Source: Pseudomonas viridiflava
Lineage (GTDB): Bacteria > Pseudomonadota > Gammaproteobacteria > Pseudomonadales > Pseudomonadaceae
Direction of reading: 5' to 3'
Length of the DNA stretch: 64,000 nucleotides
Assembly (NCBI RefSeq): GCF_900573885.1
Contig: NZ_UPSE01000601.1
Coordinates: 62,001 to 126,000 of the forward strand
Of this stretch, positions 60,313-64,000 are shown one piece after another; position 1 is the first letter of the stretch; each line of letters begins with the position of its first letter. Made by a program: the position numbers and the translations under genes. Under the pieces are notes generated by a model, which was not told the DNA's origin, searched no databases, and saw only the letters and a program-made list of their open reading frames with translations.

Positions 60313-61833
60313 TTAGAAAAACCCCAACGGATTAACGTCATAGCTCACCAGCAAATTCTTGGTCTGCTGGTAATGGTCCAACATCATCTTGTGCGTCTCG
60401 CGACCAACGCCGGACTTCTTGTAGCCGCCAAACGCCGCGTGCGCCGGGTAGAGGTGGTAGCAGTTGGTCCACACGCGCCCGGCCTTGATGGCCCGGCCCA
60501 CGCGATAGGCGCGGTTGATGTCGCGCGTCCACAAACCCGCACCCAGGCCAAACTCCGTGTCGTTGGCAATCGCCAGCGCTTCGGCTTCATCTTTGAAGGT
60601 GGTAACGCTGACCACCGGGCCAAAGATTTCTTCCTGGAACACGCGCATCTTGTTGTTGCCCTTGAGCAGGGTCGGCTGGATGTAATAGCCCGACGACAGG
60701 TCGCCCGAAAGCTGCTCCACCTTGCCGCCGGTGAGCAGCTCGGCGCCTTCGGTTTTGGCGATTTCGAGGTACGAGAGAATCTTGTCGAATTGCTGCTCCG
60801 ACGCCTGGGCGCCGACCATGGTGTCGGTGTCCAGCGGGTCGCCGCGTTTGATCTGGCTGATCTTCTTCATCACTTCCTGCATGAATGCCGGATAGATCGA
60901 TTCCTGCACCAGCGCGCGCGATGGGCAGGTGCACACTTCGCCCTGGTTGAAGAACGCCAGCACCAGGCCTTCAGCCGCCTTTTCAATAAAGCTCGGCTCG
61001 GCCTGCATGATGTCTTCGAAGAAGATGTTCGGGCTTTTGCCGCCCAGCTCCACGGTGCTCGGAATAATGTTTTCCGCCGCGCATTTCATGATGTGCGAGC
61101 CCACGGGCGTGGAGCCGGTAAAGGCGATTTTGGCGATGCGTTTGCTGGTGGCCAACGCCTCGCCCGCTTCCTTGCCGAAGCCTTGCACCACGTTGAGTAC
61201 GCCCGGCGGCAGTAGGTCGCCAACCAGTTCCAGCAGCACACAAATGCCCAGCGGGGTCTGCTCGGCGGGCTTGAGCACCACGCAGTTGCCGGCCGCCAGT
61301 GCCGGGGCGAGTTTCCAGGCGGCCATCAACAGCGGGAAGTTCCACGGAATGATCTGGCCGACCACGCCCAGCGGTTCGTGAATGTGGTACGCCACGGTGT
61401 GCTCGGTAATTTCTGCCGCCGAGCCTTCCTGCGCCCGCAGGCAGCCGGCGAAATAGCGGAAGTGGTCGGCTGCCAGCGGAATGTCGGCGTTCAGGGTTTC
61501 GCGCACGGCTTTACCGTTGTCCCAGGTTTCGGTCACGGCCAGCACTTCGAGGTTGGCTTCGATGCGGTCGGCGATTTTCAGCAATACCAGGGCGCGATCC
61601 TGCGCGGAGGTTTTGCCCCAGGCGTCTGCGGCGGCGTGGGCGGCGTCGAGGGCTTTGTCGATGTCTTCGGCAGTGGAGCGGGGGAATTCGGCGATAGGCT
61701 TGCCGTTAACCGGCGAGGTATTGGTGAAGTATTGGCCCTTTACCGGGGCCACGAACTCACCGTTGATGTAGTTGCCGTAGCGGCTCTTGAAGGAAACGAT
61801 GGCGCCGCTGGTGCCCGGATGTGCGTATTGCAT
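60313..61833 (-). CDS. exaC: NAD-dependent acetaldehyde dehydrogenase (ExaC-type)
   Basis: A 506-residue aldehyde dehydrogenase that turns acetaldehyde into acetate. It starts MQYAHPGTSGAIVSFKSRYG like ExaC/AcoD proteins; has IPWNFPLLMAAWKLAP, the Glu in VELGGKSPNIFFED and the catalytic Cys in FFNQGEVCTCPSR. The start at 61833 fits this family; upstream frame is not used. It lies beside the ethanolamine genes and probably removes the acetaldehyde they make. Its own -24/-12 promoter is at 61900-61915. Confidence 0.93.
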   Translation of the reverse strand: MQYAHPGTSGAIVSFKSRYGNYINGEFVAPVKGQYFTNTSPVNGKPIAEFPRSTAEDIDKALDAAHAAADAWGKTSAQDRALVLLKIADRIEANLEVLAVTETWDNGKAVRETLNADIPLAADHFRYFAGCLRAQEGSAAEITEHTVAYHIHEPLGVVGQIIPWNFPLLMAAWKLAPALAAGNCVVLKPAEQTPLGICVLLELVGDLLPPGVLNVVQGFGKEAGEALATSKRIAKIAFTGSTPVGSHIMKCAAENIIPSTVELGGKSPNIFFEDIMQAEPSFIEKAAEGLVLAFFNQGEVCTCPSRALVQESIYPAFMQEVMKKISQIKRGDPLDTDTMVGAQASEQQFDKILSYLEIAKTEGAELLTGGKVEQLSGDLSSGYYIQPTLLKGNNKMRVFQEEIFGPVVSVTTFKDEAEALAIANDTEFGLGAGLWTRDINRAYRVGRAIKAGRVWTNCYHLYPAHAAFGGYKKSGVGRETHKMMLDHYQQTKNLLVSYDVNPLGFF

Positions 61834-61899
61834 GGTGAAGTTCTCCTGGCTTTTTTGTGCTTTTAGGAAGCGCGTTCGATTGCGCTGGATTAAGCGTAG

Positions 61900-61915
61900 A
61901 GCAAGCCCTGAGCCA
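61900..61915 (-). promoter_or_regulatory. Sigma-54 (-24/-12) promoter of exaC
   Basis: The minus strand reads TGGCTCAGGGCTTGCT: GG-N10-GC with TGGC at -24 and TTGCT at -12. A transcript would start near 61888, about 55 bp before the exaC ATG. Confidence 0.78.
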
Positions 61916-62032
61916 GGCCTCATTGAAAACGCCCGAATGGCGCCTGACAGCGGATTGGCGGCCGCTCTGCGCCGGGGCTTTGGCGCGATTGGTTAATGAG
62001 CGGGCGGATATGCAACAGCGACGGTGACAGTT

Positions 62033-62050
62033 TGTCCCATTCTTGGTACA
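62033..62050. promoter_or_regulatory. Candidate upstream activator site
   Basis: TGTCCCA-TTCT-TGGTACA is an imperfect inverted repeat (six of seven) about 150 bp upstream of the exaC start and 95 bp before the regulator ATG. Position and form fit an enhancer for the divergent sigma-54 activator. Confidence 0.55.
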
Positions 62051-62144
62051 GCCGCCGCGCGGCGGGCAGGCTATGCTCAGCGCGGCCTTGGCGCTCGATA
62101 CGATTCGATTACCAGCCAAGCGCACACTGCGGAGAACAATAACA

Positions 62145-64000
62145 ATGCAGAGTCAATTCAACCGTCACACCCTACAGGTGATGACGCTGGCCCAAGGCAA
62201 AGCCCAGTTCGACGGGCCCGCCGCCGACCCCTCCATCGCCCGCTCGTGGCTGCGCTGCCTGCAGGATCATCACCTGGACCCCAGCCAGACCATGGCGCCG
62301 ACCGTGCTTGAACATGCGCGGGTACTGGAGCGTCGCGAGCGTTTGCAGCAGGTACTGGAAATTGCCAGCGGCGAGATGACCAGCCTGTATCAGCAACTGG
62401 CCGGCGCCGGCCATGCCGTGCTGCTCACCGACGCGCGCGGCGTGATCCTCAACAGCGTGACCGGTAACTCCGAACGCAAAAGTTTCGAGCGTGCCGGCCT
62501 GTGGCTGGGCGCCGATTGGAGCGAAGCCTGCGAGGGCACCAACGGCATCGGCACCTGCCTGATCGAACGCCAGGCGCTGACCATTCACCAGGACGAACAC
62601 TTTCGCGGGCAGCACACCGGGCTCACCTGTTCGGCCAGCCCGGTGTTCGACTGCCAGGGCGATTTGCTCGCGGTGCTGGACGTGTCGTCGGCACGGGCCG
62701 ACGTTTCCCGCCAAAGCCAGTTCCACACCATGGCGCTGGTCAACCTGTCTGCAAAAATGATCGAGAGCTGCTACTTCCTGCGCCGCTTCGAGGGCCAGTA
62801 TTTGCTGCGCTTTCATGTGCAGGCCGAGTACGTGGGGTTGTTCAGCGAAGGGCTGCTGGCCTTTGATGGCGACGGGCGCATCAGCGCGGTGAACCAGAGC
62901 GCCATGAACCTGCTCGGCGACACCCGCGGCAACCTGATCGGCAGGCCGCTGGAAAGCTTTTTCGATTGCCGGCTGGACGAGCTGCTTGGCCGCTCCAGCC
63001 TCGCCAGCAGCTGGCCGCTGCGCACCCACAACGGCCGCGCCTTGTTCGCCCAATTGCGTGGCGTGGCGCGCAGCCAGCCGAGCGCCCTGAGCCCGTCCAT
63101 AGGCCGCTTGGCCAGCAAGCAATTGCCGACCGATATTCCCGCCAGTTTGTGTGTGGGCGATGTGGCCTTGCAGCGCGAGTTTCGTCGCGCCTTGCGGGTT
63201 TACGAGCGCGATGTGCCGCTGCTTATCAACGGTGAAACCGGCACCGGCAAAGAGGCGTTCGCCAAGGCCATTCACCAGGCCAGTTCACGCGCCAGCAAAG
63301 CCTTTGTCGCGCTCAACTGCGCGGCGATTCCGGAGAGCCTGATCGAGAGCGAGCTGTTTGGGTATCGCGGCGGCAGTTTTACCGGCGCGCGCAAAGAAGG
63401 CATGAGCGGCAAGCTGCAACAGGCTGACGGCGGAACCCTGTTTCTCGACGAAATCGGCGACATGCCGCTGGCCATGCAGACCCGCTTGCTGCGCGTATTG
63501 GAAGAGCGCGAAGTAGTGCCCATCGGCGGCACGGCGCAGGCGGTGAACGTTCGCGTGATAAGCGCCACGCACCGCGAGCTGGGCGAGCACGTGGCCAATG
63601 GCAGTTTCCGCGAAGACTTGTACTACCGCCTCAACGGCCTGGTGCTGACCCTGCCGCCGCTGCGCGAGCGCAGCGACCGCGAGCAGTTGCTGGCGCATTT
63701 GTTAGCCGAAGAAAGCGCCGGCCAGACGCTGCGGCTGGACGCCGATGCGCGCCAGGCACTGCTCGATTACGCCTGGCCGGGCAACGTGCGGCAGCTGCGC
63801 AATGTGCTGCGCACGCTGGTGGCGTTGTGCGAGGGCGAGCGCATCAGCTTGAGTGAATTGCCAGCTGAGCTGCGTCAGCGGCAACGACCGCCCGCCCTGC
63901 AGACCGAAGCGCCGTTGAATGCGGCCGAGCGCAGCACCCTGCTGGCAACGCTCAATCAACAGCACTGGCACATGAGCCGCACGGCCGAGCAACTGGGCAT
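62145..64000 (+). CDS. AcoR-family sigma-54-dependent activator (C-terminus beyond window)
   Basis: The frame is open from ATG at 62145 to the window end (618 codons). It has an N-terminal AcoR-type GAF domain (SEACEGTNGIGTCLIERQAL), a PAS-like region (GLLAFDGDGRISAVNQSAMN), and the AAA+ domain with GETGTGKEAFAKA (Walker A), GGSFTGARKEG (sigma-54 contact; GSFTGA instead of GAFTGA) and DGGTLFLDEIGDM (Walker B). The Fis-type helix-turn-helix has just begun (HWHMSRTAEQLGI). It is divergent from exaC and probably activates exaC and the eat-eutBC genes in response to ethanolamine or acetaldehyde. Confidence 0.93.
   Translation, partial: MQSQFNRHTLQVMTLAQGKAQFDGPAADPSIARSWLRCLQDHHLDPSQTMAPTVLEHARVLERRERLQQVLEIASGEMTSLYQQLAGAGHAVLLTDARGVILNSVTGNSERKSFERAGLWLGADWSEACEGTNGIGTCLIERQALTIHQDEHFRGQHTGLTCSASPVFDCQGDLLAVLDVSSARADVSRQSQFHTMALVNLSAKMIESCYFLRRFEGQYLLRFHVQAEYVGLFSEGLLAFDGDGRISAVNQSAMNLLGDTRGNLIGRPLESFFDCRLDELLGRSSLASSWPLRTHNGRALFAQLRGVARSQPSALSPSIGRLASKQLPTDIPASLCVGDVALQREFRRALRVYERDVPLLINGETGTGKEAFAKAIHQASSRASKAFVALNCAAIPESLIESELFGYRGGSFTGARKEGMSGKLQQADGGTLFLDEIGDMPLAMQTRLLRVLEEREVVPIGGTAQAVNVRVISATHRELGEHVANGSFREDLYYRLNGLVLTLPPLRERSDREQLLAHLLAEESAGQTLRLDADARQALLDYAWPGNVRQLRNVLRTLVALCEGERISLSELPAELRQRQRPPALQTEAPLNAAERSTLLATLNQQHWHMSRTAEQLG

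Overview
The window is GC-rich, gene-dense bacterial chromosome that looks like the genus Pseudomonas. From memory, the gene order between about 5 and 42 kb (rimK, hslR, hslO, pckA, LysR, 3-hydroxyacyl-CoA/acyl-CoA dehydrogenases, Fe-ADH, thioesterase, fdhF/fdhD, yrfG, nudE, cysQ, fabY, arcCBAD, dctDB, rml) is that of the P. aeruginosa PA5161-PA5197 region. The block from ppa to the eut genes (53-64 kb) matches the PA4021-PA4031 region. No IS element, prophage, integrase or CRISPR array was seen. REP-type and other intergenic palindromic repeats are common, as is usual for the genus.

Layout. 0.2-4.6 kb: a compact, translationally coupled minus-strand cluster (hotdog dehydratase, ABC ATPase, ABC-2 permease, acyl carrier protein, ketosynthase, ketosynthase-like partner). 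It resembles a small type II fatty acid/polyketide pathway with its own exporter and is the least familiar part of the window. 4.7-10.6 kb: an ICMT-like methyltransferase, rimBK, the heat-shock genes hslR and hslO, pckA and an HPF-type ribosome-associated protein. 10.7-21.4 kb: small envelope proteins, a LysR-controlled acyl-CoA oxidation block, an esterase, an iron alcohol dehydrogenase, a thioesterase and a DUF2157/DUF4824 pair. 21.4-30 kb: an FdhF/YdeP-like molybdoenzyme with FdhD and a LysR regulator, nucleotide housekeeping genes (yrfG, nudE, cysQ), and fabY, which starts fatty acid synthesis.

30-35 kb: the arginine deiminase operon arcDABC behind a recognisable ANR-type promoter, with strong hairpins between its cistrons. 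35-42 kb: the dctBD two-component system, overlapping the end of the dTDP-rhamnose operon rmlBACD; the dctPQM transporter genes expected beside dctD are absent here. 42-49.9 kb: a secreted glycosidase-like protein, the tRNA hydroxylase TrhP, tRNA-Thr(UGU), a methyltransferase and a four-gene polar amino acid ABC transporter.

50-55.9 kb: a CapW/BrxR-like WYL regulator without a visible partner system, a 33-residue membrane peptide, a soluble double-PAS chemoreceptor preceded by a striking 13-bp inverted repeat, and ppa, mtfA, dedA and a GNAT gene. 56-64 kb: ethanolamine catabolism. Eat imports ethanolamine, EutBC converts it to acetaldehyde and ammonia, and an ExaC-type aldehyde dehydrogenase oxidises the acetaldehyde. 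Two minus-strand -24/-12 promoters and a divergent sigma-54 activator, cut by the window end, suggest how this set is switched on.
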